From: JAEZAA01 sp964514485
Lineage (GTDB): Bacteria; Pseudomonadota; Gammaproteobacteria; Pseudomonadales; Oleiphilaceae
Direction: 5' to 3'
DNA: 64,000 nucleotides
Assembly (NCBI GenBank): GCA_964514485.1
Contig: CAZEWG010000001.1
Span: 1-64,000, forward strand
The notes under the pieces were generated by a model. That model did no database searches, was not told the origin of the DNA, and was given only the letters and a program-made list of their open reading frames with translations. Positions within the stretch are counted from its first letter, which is position 1, and each line of letters opens with the position of its first letter. Positions 43,027-52,307 of the stretch are shown in pieces. The translations under genes and the position numbers were made by a program.

Positions 43027-43479
43027 ATGGATATCCGTAAAGTCAAAAAACTGATTGAACTGATCGAAGAGTCCGACATTGAGGAAATCGAGATCAAGGA
43101 AGGCGACGACTCCGTTCGCATCAGCCGGCGCCGGCCCCAAGCCGTCATGACCACTGCAATGGCCCCCGTGGAGCAGGCCGCGCCCACCAGCCAGCCTGCC
43201 GAACCCGCTGCGGCCCCGCAGCAAGCCAGCGAGACCGGGCTGAGCGGACACGTGGTTCGCTCCCCCATGGTCGGCACCTTTTATCGGGCCCCGACTCCCA
43301 ACAGCCCGGCCTTTGTGGAAGCCGGTCAGCGCGTCAAGGTGGGAGACGTCATCTGCATTGTGGAAGCCATGAAGATGATGAACCAGATCGAGGCCGACAA
43401 GGCCGGTGTCATTGAAGCGATCCTGGTGGAGAATGGCCAGCCCGTGGAGTTCGACCAACCCCTGTTTACGATCGTCTAA
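43027..43479 (+). CDS. accB: Biotin carboxyl carrier protein of acetyl-CoA carboxylase
   Basis: 150 residues: N-terminal segment (MDIRKVKKLIELIEESDIEEIEI), Ala/Pro-rich linker (about 40-75) and C-terminal biotinyl domain with VEAMKMMNQIE, biotin on Lys116. It carries carboxybiotin between AccC and AccAD in malonyl-CoA formation. Fourteen bases separate it from accC. Confidence 0.97.
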   Translation: MDIRKVKKLIELIEESDIEEIEIKEGDDSVRISRRRPQAVMTTAMAPVEQAAPTSQPAEPAAAPQQASETGLSGHVVRSPMVGTFYRAPTPNSPAFVEAGQRVKVGDVICIVEAMKMMNQIEADKAGVIEAILVENGQPVEFDQPLFTIV

Positions 43480-43493
43480 CGGTCAGGTTCGAC

Positions 43494-44837
43494 ATGCTTG
43501 ATAAGGTTCTTATTGCAAACCGGGGCGAAATCGCGCTCCGTATCCTGCGCTCCTGCAAGGAGCTCGGGATCAAGACCGTTGCCGTCCACTCCTCGGCCGA
43601 CCGCGATCTGATGCACGTGCGGCTGGCGGACGAGTCGGTCTGCATCGGCCCCAGCAACCCCAAGGACAGCTACCTCAATATTCCCGCCATCATCAGTGCG
43701 GCGGAGGTCACCGACACGGTGGCCATCCATCCCGGCTATGGCTTTCTGGCGGAAAATGCCGACTTCGCCGAACAGGTGGAAAAGAGCGGCTTTATCTTCA
43801 TCGGTCCAACCCCGGACGTGATCCGGCTCATGGGTAACAAGGTTTCCGCGCTGCAGGCGATGCGTAAAGCCGGGGTACCCACCGTGCCCGGTTCTGACGG
43901 CCCGGTCGGCCAGGACCCGCAGGAAACCCTGCGCATTGCCCAAAAAATCGGCTACCCGGTCATCATCAAGGCCGCCGCCGGCGGCGGTGGCCGGGGCATG
44001 CAGGTGGTCAACACGGAAGCGGCCCTGCTCAACGCCATCCATATCACCCAAGCGGAAGCCAAGGCCGCCTTCGGGGACGATACCGTCTACCTGGAGAAGT
44101 TCCTGGACCGGCCCCGCCACGTGGAGATTCAGGTGCTGGCCGACGGCAAAGGCAATGCCATTCACCTGGGCGACCGGGATTGCTCCATGCAGCGCCGCCA
44201 CCAAAAGGTTCTGGAAGAAGCCCCGGCGCCGGACATCGATCCGGAAGCCCGCCGCTTCGTCTACGACGCCTGTATCAAGGCCTGCCTGGACATCGGCTAT
44301 CGGGGTGCCGGCACCTTTGAGTTCCTCTACCAGGACGGCCAGTTCTACTTCATTGAAATGAACACCCGGGTTCAGGTAGAGCACCCGGTGACGGAAATGA
44401 TCACCGGCATTGATATCGTCAAGCAGCAACTACGCATTGCCGCCGGTCTCCCCCTGTCCATCAAGCAGGAGGACGTCACCTTCCGCGGCCATGCCGTGGA
44501 ATGCCGGATCAATGCCGAGGACCCGCGCACCTTTACCCCAAGCCCTGGCGAGGTCAGCTATTTCCACCCGCCCGGCGGCAACGGGATCCGGGTCGACTCG
44601 CACCTCTATACCGGCTATCGGGTCCCGCCGTTTTACGACTCCCTGGTGGCCAAGATCATCAGCTACGGCTCAACCCGGGAAACGGCACTGAACCGGATGA
44701 AGGTCGCTCTCGATGAAACCGTGGTCGAAGGCATCAAGACCAACATTCCCCTGCATCGCCGGCTGGTTCGCGACGCCGGCGTGCGCCGCATGGACTACAA
44801 CATCCACTACCTGGAACAACTGCTGAGCGACGACTGA
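43494..44837 (+). CDS. accC: Biotin carboxylase of acetyl-CoA carboxylase
   Basis: 447-residue ATP-grasp enzyme that carboxylates the biotin on AccB with bicarbonate and ATP. Motifs: ANRGEIALRILRSCKELGI, HPGYGFLAENADFAE, KAAAGGGGRGMQVV (glycine-rich loop), ERDCS-type GDRDCSMQRRHQKVLEEAPAP and FIEMNTRVQVEHPVTE. Length fits (E. coli 449). It ends one base before prmA. Confidence 0.98.
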   Translation: MLDKVLIANRGEIALRILRSCKELGIKTVAVHSSADRDLMHVRLADESVCIGPSNPKDSYLNIPAIISAAEVTDTVAIHPGYGFLAENADFAEQVEKSGFIFIGPTPDVIRLMGNKVSALQAMRKAGVPTVPGSDGPVGQDPQETLRIAQKIGYPVIIKAAAGGGGRGMQVVNTEAALLNAIHITQAEAKAAFGDDTVYLEKFLDRPRHVEIQVLADGKGNAIHLGDRDCSMQRRHQKVLEEAPAPDIDPEARRFVYDACIKACLDIGYRGAGTFEFLYQDGQFYFIEMNTRVQVEHPVTEMITGIDIVKQQLRIAAGLPLSIKQEDVTFRGHAVECRINAEDPRTFTPSPGEVSYFHPPGGNGIRVDSHLYTGYRVPPFYDSLVAKIISYGSTRETALNRMKVALDETVVEGIKTNIPLHRRLVRDAGVRRMDYNIHYLEQLLSDD

Positions 44838-44838
44838 T

Positions 44839-45720
44839 ATGCCTTGGATTCAAATCAAGATTGACGCTCACAGCGATCAGGTCAGCCAGTGCGAGGATTG
44901 GCTCCTGGAAGCCGGCGCCGAAGTGGTGACACTGGAAGACGGCGCCGACCAACCCCTGTTTGAGCCGCCCCCCGGTGCCACGCCCCTGTGGGACCATACC
45001 CGGGTGGTTGGCCTGTTCCAGGCGGGAATCGACAGCGAGGCCACCATTGCCTGGCTGAAGGAACAAGCCGAACCCGAACCCCTTTACGTACGCGCCGAGC
45101 TGCTGGAAGACAAGGACTGGGAACGGGAGTGGATGAAAAACTTCCATCCGATCCAGTGCGGCCAACGGCTGTGGATCTGCCCCAGCTGGCGCGAGCCGCC
45201 GGAGCCGGATGCGGTCAACCTCAAGCTCGACCCCGGCTTGGCGTTCGGGACCGGCACCCATCCGACCACGGCCCTGTGCCTGCAATGGCTGGACCAGCAA
45301 GACCTGACGGGCAAGCAGGTCATTGACTATGGCTGCGGCTCCGGCATTCTGGGAATTGCCGCGCTGCTACTGGGCGCCCAGGAAGTGCTGGCGGTCGACA
45401 ACGACCCCCAGGCCCTGACTGCCACCCGGGACAACGCGCAGCGCAATGACGTACAGGAGCGGATCGTTCCAGTGCTGCCCGATCAAGTTCCTGAGCGGCA
45501 GGCTGATGTGATGGTCGCCAATATCCTGGCGCAGCCGCTGCTGCAACTGGCTCCGCGCCTGGCCCAACTGACTCGCCCTGGCGGGTTGTTAGCGCTGTCC
45601 GGCATTCTGCAGGAGCAGGCCGAACAGATCGTGCAATGCTACCAGCAGTGGTTCGAGATCGAATCGGTCGAACAACAAGAAGACTGGGTTCGGGTCAGCG
45701 GCAGACGGAAGGCCTCCTAA
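44839..45720 (+). CDS. prmA: Ribosomal protein L11 methyltransferase
   Basis: 293 residues (E. coli PrmA 293): N-terminal substrate-recognition domain (MPWIQIKIDAHSDQVSQCEDWLLEAGA) and C-terminal SAM methyltransferase (LAFGTGTHPTTALCLQWL, VIDYGCGSGILGIAALLLGA, MVANILAQPLLQLAPRL). It trimethylates lysines and the N-terminus of L11. Starts one base after accC. Confidence 0.96.
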   Translation: MPWIQIKIDAHSDQVSQCEDWLLEAGAEVVTLEDGADQPLFEPPPGATPLWDHTRVVGLFQAGIDSEATIAWLKEQAEPEPLYVRAELLEDKDWEREWMKNFHPIQCGQRLWICPSWREPPEPDAVNLKLDPGLAFGTGTHPTTALCLQWLDQQDLTGKQVIDYGCGSGILGIAALLLGAQEVLAVDNDPQALTATRDNAQRNDVQERIVPVLPDQVPERQADVMVANILAQPLLQLAPRLAQLTRPGGLLALSGILQEQAEQIVQCYQQWFEIESVEQQEDWVRVSGRRKAS

Positions 45721-45934
45721 CCGGCCTGTCGCCCAAGCCACGACACTTCCCACGGTTTCAGAAAAGCAGCTACACTTAGACCGTTTGGCGGGGTGTGTAA
45801 GTACTGGCAGAGATGGCGAACTTTGCCTTGACCCAACCTTTACCACAGGTGCCGGAAGAGCCCAGCCAAGCTCTCCCGGCCCAGTAGCCGGGCCATCACC
45901 ACCCGATCTTTAGTACAGCATCAGGAGTTCCACC

Positions 45935-47509
45935 TTGCTCACGCGCTGTCCCCATTGCGACGCCACCTTTCGAGTGACTGAGGCACATCTGAACGCAGCC
46001 AAGGGAAAAGTCCGCTGCGGCGCTTGCCTAAACATCTTCAATGCCCTTGAACACCTGACTCCTTCGCCAGACAAGGCCGCCGCGCCTGGCCCTGACGAAC
46101 CGGCACAGCCCGCCTTGCCCGAGGAGCCGTCCTCCGCCCCGACCGGGCAGGAGCCGGTTTCAGAAGACACCCGCCCGGCCCCGGAGACTCAGCCTACAGA
46201 GCCCGAGACGGCCAACACCGAACCGGCGGACTCCATGACTGAGGCCTCTGATGAAGCCTCATCCTGGCTCCAGCCAGAGACCGATGAGCAAGCGGACACG
46301 CAATCCTTCAGCGGCGATGAACCTACCGAAGCCGAATTGCTCGCCGAGCTGGAAGCGGCCCTGCGGGAACACCCGGCCACGGAGAGCGCAGACGAAGAGC
46401 TGGCGCCGGACTATCAGGACTTCAGCCTCGACAGCCTGCTGGAAGAAGATGAAGAGTTAAAGAACGCCCTGGGCGACCTCAACCTGGATAGCGAACTCCA
46501 AGCCTACCAGCAACTGGATGAGCAGGCCCTGTCGGCGGCCGAAGCCGAGCTGGATGCCATCCTGGCCGAAACCCCGCTGGATGAACACTCCGAGCCCGAG
46601 AGCGCCCCGGACACCGCCCTTCTGGAAGACAACGAGGAATTCCTGTTCCAGGACAATCCGGACGAAGACAAAGAAGAAAACTACTACGCCGGCGGGCTGA
46701 TTCCCGACGACGAGCTCAGTGACAGCTTCAAGGATCTGGATAAGCCCGCGTTTGCCACCTCTCAGTTTGGTGACATGGCAGACGATGAAGAGCCCCAGTC
46801 CGATGAAAGCTGGGCCGAGGAAATGCTGGATGAACTGGAGGCCAACCGGGCCGAGCCGGAAGTGGCGCCCGAGCCGCAGCTCAGCGCCTCCCCGACCCAG
46901 CCAGAACCCGAGCCCGAGCCCGCTCCCAGCCAGGAGCCGCTGTTTGCCGCGACCAGCACCTACGACCGACTCAGCCCCGAGCCGATCGCCCTGAGTGAAA
47001 GCGAACCCCGCGGCAGTGGGTTGCGCACCCTGGGCTGGCTGCTGGCCAACAGCCTGCTGCTCATCGCCCTGCTGGGTCAGCTGGCCTGGTTCCATCAGGA
47101 CAAACTCGCCCACCACGAGCAGTTACGTCCGCTCTACCAGACCCTGTGCAACTGGATTGGCTGCGAGCTGGCCCCCCTGCAGGATTTGAGCAAGATCCGC
47201 AGCCGTCACCTGTCCGTGCACGAGCATCCCAGCATTGCCAACGCCCTGGTGATTAACCTGGTCATGGTGAACGAGGCTCCCTTCGACCAGCCTCTGCCGC
47301 GCCTGTCATTCCAGTTCTCCGACCTGAACGGCACCGTGGTCGCCCAGCGGATCTTTACGCCCGCCGAATATCTCTCCGGCGAGGCCCGCGACCTGCAGCG
47401 ACTCCCCGCCAACCGGCCCATCCAGATCGCCCTGGAAATCCTGGACCCCGGCGCCCAGCACCGGAACTACGTGATCGACTTCCTGCCTCCCCTTCCCCAG
47501 TCGGGCTAG
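45935..47509 (+). CDS. Zinc-ribbon and DUF3426 membrane protein with a long acidic linker
   Basis: 524 residues. An N-terminal MJ0042-type zinc ribbon (CPHCDATFRV ... CGACLNIFNAL), about 310 residues of highly acidic, low-complexity, probably disordered sequence, a membrane helix (about 368-388, TLGWLLANSLLLIALLGQLAW), and a C-terminal DUF3426 domain (IGCELAPLQDLSKIRSRHLSVHEHPSIANALVINLVMVNEA). Start is TTG 45935 with AGGAG nine bases upstream; the zinc ribbon begins at once, so no upstream start is needed. Function unknown. The linker is much longer than in many homologues. Confidence 0.9.
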   Translation: MLTRCPHCDATFRVTEAHLNAAKGKVRCGACLNIFNALEHLTPSPDKAAAPGPDEPAQPALPEEPSSAPTGQEPVSEDTRPAPETQPTEPETANTEPADSMTEASDEASSWLQPETDEQADTQSFSGDEPTEAELLAELEAALREHPATESADEELAPDYQDFSLDSLLEEDEELKNALGDLNLDSELQAYQQLDEQALSAAEAELDAILAETPLDEHSEPESAPDTALLEDNEEFLFQDNPDEDKEENYYAGGLIPDDELSDSFKDLDKPAFATSQFGDMADDEEPQSDESWAEEMLDELEANRAEPEVAPEPQLSASPTQPEPEPEPAPSQEPLFAATSTYDRLSPEPIALSESEPRGSGLRTLGWLLANSLLLIALLGQLAWFHQDKLAHHEQLRPLYQTLCNWIGCELAPLQDLSKIRSRHLSVHEHPSIANALVINLVMVNEAPFDQPLPRLSFQFSDLNGTVVAQRIFTPAEYLSGEARDLQRLPANRPIQIALEILDPGAQHRNYVIDFLPPLPQSG

Positions 47510-47596
47510 TCGACCCCCTTGCCCATTCCGGTCGTTTGTCAACCAATCGGCCGGCATGGGAGGCAGTGTCAAAAAAGAACAAAAAACATGCAGTTT

Positions 47597-47609
47597 TTGA
47601 AATTTTCAA
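47597..47609. promoter_or_regulatory. Candidate Fis-binding palindrome in the dusB-fis leader
   Basis: TTGAAA-T-TTTCAA, close to the AT-rich dyad core of Fis sites (YAAAWWWTTR). It lies in the 330-bp space 47510-47839 before dusB-fis, followed by a TATCAT (47636-47641) and a GC-rich stretch (GCCCCCC) like the discriminators of growth-rate-controlled promoters. E. coli fis is autorepressed by such sites; here this is inference. Confidence 0.4.
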
Positions 47610-47839
47610 GTCTTTATCCGCCCCCTCCAACTGGGTATCATAAGCCCCCCTATTAATCGGGACCCCTGACAGGCTGTTCCGATACCCCGTTTCAACCACC
47701 AGACTGAGACGGATAGGACAGGCGTTGACCCATTAATTGAAGTAACCCGCACAGACCGTAGCCTCCCACTTTCATTGCCTTTTGGGCGCTGAATCGCGGG
47801 CTACAGACCGTGTTTGATACGATACCGACAGGTTTTTAG

Positions 47840-48829
47840 ATGGTGCAGATTGGTCCTTACACCCTGGAAAGCTGTCTGATTCTGGCCCCCATGGCCGGCG
47901 TCACGGATCTCCCGTTTCGACGCCTGTGCCGACGGATGGGCGCTGGGCTTGCCGTATCGGAAATGGTTATTTCAGACCACCGCCTCTGGCATACCCGCAA
48001 ATCCAGGCTCCGTCTGGATCACCGGGGAGAGCAGGAACCCCGCTCCGTGCAGATTGCCGGCGGCGAACCCCTGATGATGGCAGAAGCCGCACGCCTGAAT
48101 GAAGCTCAGGGCGCGCAGATCATCGACATCAACATGGGTTGTCCCGCCAAGAAAGTCTGCAATAAGGCAGCGGGTTCCGCCTTGCTAAAGGACGAAGCCT
48201 TGGTTGCGGAGATTCTGCATGCCGTCGTCAAGGCGGTGAAGGTTCCTGTTACTTTGAAAATACGGACTGGCTGGAGCCCGGAGCAGCGTAATGGCGTGCG
48301 CATTGCGCGCATCGCCGAGGATGCCGGCATCCAGGCGCTGGCCGTGCATGGCCGCACCCGCGCCTGCGGATACAAGGGCGCGGCGGAGTACGACACCATT
48401 GCCGCCATTAAACAGGCGGTGCGGATTCCGGTCTTTGCCAATGGCGATATTGATTCGCCCCTCAAGGCAAAGCAGGTTCTGCAACAGACGGGCGCCGACG
48501 GACTGCTGATCGGTCGCGCAGCCCAAGGAAAACCCTGGATATTTCGGGAAATCCACCATTACCTCACCACCGGTGAGATGCTCCAGTCGCCGACGACTGC
48601 GGAGATTCGTGACATCCTGCTGGCTCACATCCAGGAGCTGCATGGATTTTACGGAGACGTTATGGGCCCGCGCATCGCACGCAAGCATGTCGCCTGGTAC
48701 TTAAGCGCTCATCAGGGTGGGGAACAGTTTAAACGTGACTTTAATCAGCTCGAAGACCCGGCCCAGCAGGTCGAGGCACTGGCCACTTACTTCGAGCACC
48801 TGATCAATGTAGAGGAATTCGCCGCATGA
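47840..48829 (+). CDS. dusB: tRNA-dihydrouridine synthase B
   Basis: 329-residue FMN-dependent TIM-barrel enzyme that reduces U17 of tRNA. Motifs: LAPMAGVTDLPFRRLCRRMGAG, the catalytic Cys region INMGCPAKKVCNKAAGSALL, KIRTGW, VHGRTR and GADGLLIGRAAQGKPW. Start ATG 47840; no strong Shine-Dalgarno. It overlaps fis by four bases (ATGA), the standard dusB-fis arrangement. Confidence 0.96.
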   Translation: MVQIGPYTLESCLILAPMAGVTDLPFRRLCRRMGAGLAVSEMVISDHRLWHTRKSRLRLDHRGEQEPRSVQIAGGEPLMMAEAARLNEAQGAQIIDINMGCPAKKVCNKAAGSALLKDEALVAEILHAVVKAVKVPVTLKIRTGWSPEQRNGVRIARIAEDAGIQALAVHGRTRACGYKGAAEYDTIAAIKQAVRIPVFANGDIDSPLKAKQVLQQTGADGLLIGRAAQGKPWIFREIHHYLTTGEMLQSPTTAEIRDILLAHIQELHGFYGDVMGPRIARKHVAWYLSAHQGGEQFKRDFNQLEDPAQQVEALATYFEHLINVEEFAA

Positions 48830-49134
48830 CCACTGAATCCGTTGTAGCTGCTCACATCGCCACTGAGACGGCCCGTACTCTCACTGTCGACAAGGGGACC
48901 AGCCAGGCCAAGACGCTGCGTGACAGCGTGGAAAACAGCCTGCAGAACTACTTTGCCCAACTGGACGGCGCACCGGTCACGGATGTCTACCAAATGGTTC
49001 TTTCCGAAGTCGAGGCGCCCCTGTTGGAGCAGGTCATGCGCTACACTCGCAACAACCAAACCAAAGCTTCCACCATGCTGGGCCTGAACCGCGGCACCCT
49101 GCGCAAGAAGCTGAAACAGTATGGTTTGCTGTAA
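48826..49134 (+). CDS. fis: DNA-binding protein Fis
   Basis: 102-residue nucleoid protein and global regulator. The C-terminal helix-turn-helix TRNNQTKASTMLGLNRGTLRKKLKQYGLL matches E. coli Fis very closely; the central LRDSVENSLQNYF and VYQMVLSEVEAPLLEQVMRY form the dimer core. Translation is coupled to dusB. A hairpin at 49173-49190 follows. Confidence 0.98.
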   Translation: MTTESVVAAHIATETARTLTVDKGTSQAKTLRDSVENSLQNYFAQLDGAPVTDVYQMVLSEVEAPLLEQVMRYTRNNQTKASTMLGLNRGTLRKKLKQYGLL

Positions 49135-49172
49135 GAGCCATTCGCATTACATTAGCTAATTATTGACCAGCG

Positions 49173-49200
49173 CGGGAGCCCAGGCTCCCGTCTTCATTTT
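49173..49200 (+). terminator. Hairpin terminator between fis and purH
   Basis: Stem CGGGAGC / GCTCCCG (49173-49179, 49184-49190) followed by TCTTCATTTT. It lies 39 bases after fis and inside the upstream extension of the purH frame, which supports the later purH start. Confidence 0.7.
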
Positions 49201-49222
49201 CAAACGTGTGGTATCCGCAATC

Positions 49223-50806
49223 ATGGCAGACACTCAATCGGCTATCGTCGTCAAACGCGCTCTGATCAGCGTCTCTGACAAAACCGGCGTGGTAGACTTT
49301 GCTCGCGCCCTTCAAGAATTCCAGGTGGAAATCCTTTCCACCGGCGGCACCTATAAGCTGCTCAAGGATAACGGCATCGCCGTGACGGAAGTGGCCGACT
49401 ATACGGGTTTCCCTGAAATGATGGACGGTCGGGTCAAAACCCTGCACCCCAAGATTCACGGTGGAATCCTGGGCCGGCGCGGCACCGATGACGCGGTCAT
49501 GCAACAGCATGACATCGCGCCGATCGACCTGGTTGCGGTCAACCTCTACCCCTTCGAACAAACCGTGGCCAACCCGAACTGTGACCTGGCCACCGCGATT
49601 GAAAACATCGACATCGGCGGCCCCACCATGGTGCGCTCCGCCGCCAAGAACCACAAAGATGTCGCCATTGTCGTCAACGCTTCCGACTATGACGCACTGA
49701 TTGCCGAAATGCGTCAGCACAACGGTGCACTGAGCTTCGACACCCGCTTCGACCTCGCGGTGAAGGCCTTTGAACACACCGCCGCCTACGACGGCGCCAT
49801 TGCTAATTACCTGGGCCTGCGGGTTCCGCAAAACAACTCCGACCTCTTCCCCCGTACCTTCAACCTGAATCTGGTGAAGGCGCAGGATATGCGTTACGGG
49901 GAAAACCCCCACCAGCAGGCAGCGTTCTACGTGGAGCGTCAGCCCCAGGAAGCCTCAGTCGCCACCGCCAAACAGCTGCAGGGCAAGGAGTTGTCCTTCA
50001 ACAACGTGGCCGACACCGATGCCGCTCTGGAGTGCGTCAAGCCCTTCGCCGACCCCGCCTGCGTGATCGTCAAGCATGCCAACCCCTGCGGCGTGGCCAT
50101 CGGCAGCGATATTCTGCAGGCCTATGAGTTAGCCTTCTCCACTGACCCGACCTCCGCGTTTGGCGGCATCATTGCCTTCAACCGGGAGCTGGACGCAGCC
50201 ACCGCCCAAGCCATTATCGACCGCCAGTTCGTGGAAGTGATCATCGCCCCGAGCGTGTCCGAGGAAGCCGTCAACATCGTGGCCAGCAAGCCCAATGTCC
50301 GCCTGCTGGCCTGTGGCGATTTCGCCGGCGAGCGGGTACCGGGCTTTGACTTCAAACGGGTCAATGGCGGACTGCTGGTCCAGGAGCGCGACCTGGGCAT
50401 GGTGGATCTGTCCGAACTGAAAATGGTGACCGAACGGGCGCCCACCGAGCAGGAGTTGGCTGATCTGCTGTTTGCCTGGGAAGTGGCCAAGTTCGTCAAG
50501 TCCAATGCCATCGTCTATGCCAAGAACGGCCGCACCATCGGTATTGGCGCCGGCCAGATGAGCCGGGTCTACAGCGCCAAGATCGCCGGCATCAAGGCCG
50601 AAGACGAAGGCCTGGAAGTGCCCGGTTCGGTGATGGCCTCCGACGCCTTCTTCCCGTTCCGCGACGGCATTGATGCTGCCGCCAAGGCGGGGATTACGGC
50701 GGTTATCCAACCGGGCGGTTCGATCCGCGATCAGGAAGTCATTGACGCCGCCAACGAGCATGGCATCGCCATGGTCTTCACCGGCATGCGTCATTTCCGC
50801 CACTAA
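49223..50806 (+). CDS. purH: Bifunctional AICAR formyltransferase / IMP cyclohydrolase
   Basis: 527 residues (E. coli 529), last two steps of IMP synthesis. N-terminal cyclohydrolase (KRALISVSDKTGVVDFARAL, STGGTYKLLKDNGI, GGRVKTLHPK-like DGRVKTLHPKIHGGIL) and C-terminal transformylase (RYGENPHQQAAFY, CVIVKHANPCGVAIG, GIGAGQMSR, QPGGSIRDQEVIDAANEHGIAMVFTG). The frame is open from 49163, but MADTQSAIVVKRALIS from ATG 49223 fits the family. Fifteen bases precede purD. Confidence 0.97.
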   Translation: MADTQSAIVVKRALISVSDKTGVVDFARALQEFQVEILSTGGTYKLLKDNGIAVTEVADYTGFPEMMDGRVKTLHPKIHGGILGRRGTDDAVMQQHDIAPIDLVAVNLYPFEQTVANPNCDLATAIENIDIGGPTMVRSAAKNHKDVAIVVNASDYDALIAEMRQHNGALSFDTRFDLAVKAFEHTAAYDGAIANYLGLRVPQNNSDLFPRTFNLNLVKAQDMRYGENPHQQAAFYVERQPQEASVATAKQLQGKELSFNNVADTDAALECVKPFADPACVIVKHANPCGVAIGSDILQAYELAFSTDPTSAFGGIIAFNRELDAATAQAIIDRQFVEVIIAPSVSEEAVNIVASKPNVRLLACGDFAGERVPGFDFKRVNGGLLVQERDLGMVDLSELKMVTERAPTEQELADLLFAWEVAKFVKSNAIVYAKNGRTIGIGAGQMSRVYSAKIAGIKAEDEGLEVPGSVMASDAFFPFRDGIDAAAKAGITAVIQPGGSIRDQEVIDAANEHGIAMVFTGMRHFRH

Positions 50807-50821
50807 GTTCAGGGAGTAAAC

Positions 50822-52111
50822 ATGAAAGTATTGATTATCGGCAGCGGCGGACGCGAACATGCGCTGGCCTGGAAAATCGCCCAGTCCGCTCAGGTGGAAC
50901 AGGTATTCGTGGCCCCTGGCAATGCCGGCACCGCGCACGAGGCCGGTGTCCGCAATGTGGACATTGACGTGCTGGACCTGGAAGGCCTGAGCACCTTTGC
51001 CCAGCAAGAAGGCATCTCCCTGACCATCGTTGGGCCGGAAGCGCCCCTGGTGGCGGGCGTGGTGGACCACTTCCAAAGCAAAAGCCTGAAGATTTTTGGC
51101 CCGACCCAAGCCGCCGCCCAACTGGAAGGCTCCAAGGCGTTTACCAAGGACTTCCTGGCTCGCCAGAAGATCCCCACCGCGGACTACCAGAACTTCACCG
51201 ACGTGGACGAAGCCCTGGCCTACATCCGTGAGAAAGGCGCTCCCATCGTGGTTAAAGCCGATGGTTTGGCGGCGGGCAAAGGCGTGATCGTGGCCATGAC
51301 CCAACAGGAAGCGGAAGAGGCCGTCACCGACATGCTGGCGGGCAACGCGTTCGGTTCCGCCGGCCATCGGGTGGTCATCGAGGAATTTCTGGAAGGCGAG
51401 GAAGCCAGCTTCATCGTCATGGTGGACGGCAAGAATGTGCTGCCCATGGCCACCAGCCAAGACCACAAGCGGGTGGGCGATAATGACACCGGCCCCAATA
51501 CCGGCGGCATGGGTGCTTATTCCCCGGCGCCGGTCGTCACCCCCGAGGTGCACCAGCGCATTATGGACGAGGTGATTTACCCCACCGTGCAGGGCATGGC
51601 GGCTGAAGGCAATCCCTACACCGGTTTCCTGTATGCCGGCCTGATGATCACGCCTGATGGGGCTCCCAAGGTGATCGAGTTCAACTGCCGTTTTGGTGAT
51701 CCGGAAACCCAACCCATCATGATGCGACTGCAATCCGACCTCGTGGCCATGTGCCTGGCCGGGGTGGAGGGTCGTCTGGATCAGGTGGAGTCCCGCTGGG
51801 ACGAGCGCGCTTCTGTCGGCGTGGTCATGGCCGCAGCCGGTTATCCCGGTGATTATGCCAAAGGGGATGTCATCAGTGGCCTGGATACGGCAGAGCCCGA
51901 AGGCGTCAAAACCTTCCAGGCCGGCACCCGGGAGCAGGACGGCCAAGTAGTGACCAGCGGCGGACGTGTACTCTGCGTTACCGCTCTGGGGCACTCCGTC
52001 ACCGAAGCCCAGCAGAAAGCCTATGCCCGGGCGGCCCAGATCCAGTGGCAAGGCGCCTTCTATCGCAAGGATATCGCCTATCGCGCCATTGCCCGCGAGC
52101 AGGCTCAGTAA
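50822..52111 (+). CDS. purD: Phosphoribosylamine-glycine ligase
   Basis: 429-residue ATP-grasp enzyme (E. coli 429) joining glycine to phosphoribosylamine. Motifs: MKVLIIGSGGREHALAWKIAQS, GPEAPLVAGVVD, KADGLAAGKGVIVA, MATSQDHKRVGDNDTGPNTGGMGAYSPAP and EFNCRFGDPETQPIMMRL. AGGGAG precedes the ATG. Cotranscribed with purH; a strong hairpin terminator follows. Confidence 0.98.
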   Translation: MKVLIIGSGGREHALAWKIAQSAQVEQVFVAPGNAGTAHEAGVRNVDIDVLDLEGLSTFAQQEGISLTIVGPEAPLVAGVVDHFQSKSLKIFGPTQAAAQLEGSKAFTKDFLARQKIPTADYQNFTDVDEALAYIREKGAPIVVKADGLAAGKGVIVAMTQQEAEEAVTDMLAGNAFGSAGHRVVIEEFLEGEEASFIVMVDGKNVLPMATSQDHKRVGDNDTGPNTGGMGAYSPAPVVTPEVHQRIMDEVIYPTVQGMAAEGNPYTGFLYAGLMITPDGAPKVIEFNCRFGDPETQPIMMRLQSDLVAMCLAGVEGRLDQVESRWDERASVGVVMAAAGYPGDYAKGDVISGLDTAEPEGVKTFQAGTREQDGQVVTSGGRVLCVTALGHSVTEAQQKAYARAAQIQWQGAFYRKDIAYRAIAREQAQ

Positions 52112-52120
52112 GTAACTTAC

Positions 52121-52156
52121 CCCGCCCTCTCCCAGCCAGGGAAAGGGCGGGCTTTC
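52121..52156 (+). terminator. Intrinsic terminator after purD
   Basis: 13-bp stem with one wobble (52121-52133 and 52139-52151), loop AGCCA, followed by CTTTCCC. It begins 10 bases after the purD stop. Confidence 0.7.
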
Positions 52157-52197
52157 CCACGCTCCACTTCCCCTGCCCCTATCTCGTCTTTTACAGC

Positions 52198-52297
52198 NNN
52201 NNNNNNNNNNNNNNNNNNNNNNNNNNNNNNNNNNNNNNNNNNNNNNNNNNNNNNNNNNNNNNNNNNNNNNNNNNNNNNNNNNNNNNNNNNNNNNNNN
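52198..52297. other. Scaffold gap (100 N) flanked by identical 17-bp ends
   Basis: The 17 bases before the gap (52181-52197) are identical to the 17 after it (52298-52314). The two contigs probably overlap, so little or nothing may be missing. It lies between convergent purD and the DAHP synthase gene. Confidence 0.95.
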
Positions 52298-52307
52298 ATC
52301 TCGTCTT

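Noticed and set aside
47510..47839. A definite promoter for dusB-fis
   Set aside because: Several weak -10-like hexamers (TATCAT 47636, TATTAA 47651) exist but none has a convincing -35, so only the Fis-like dyad is reported.
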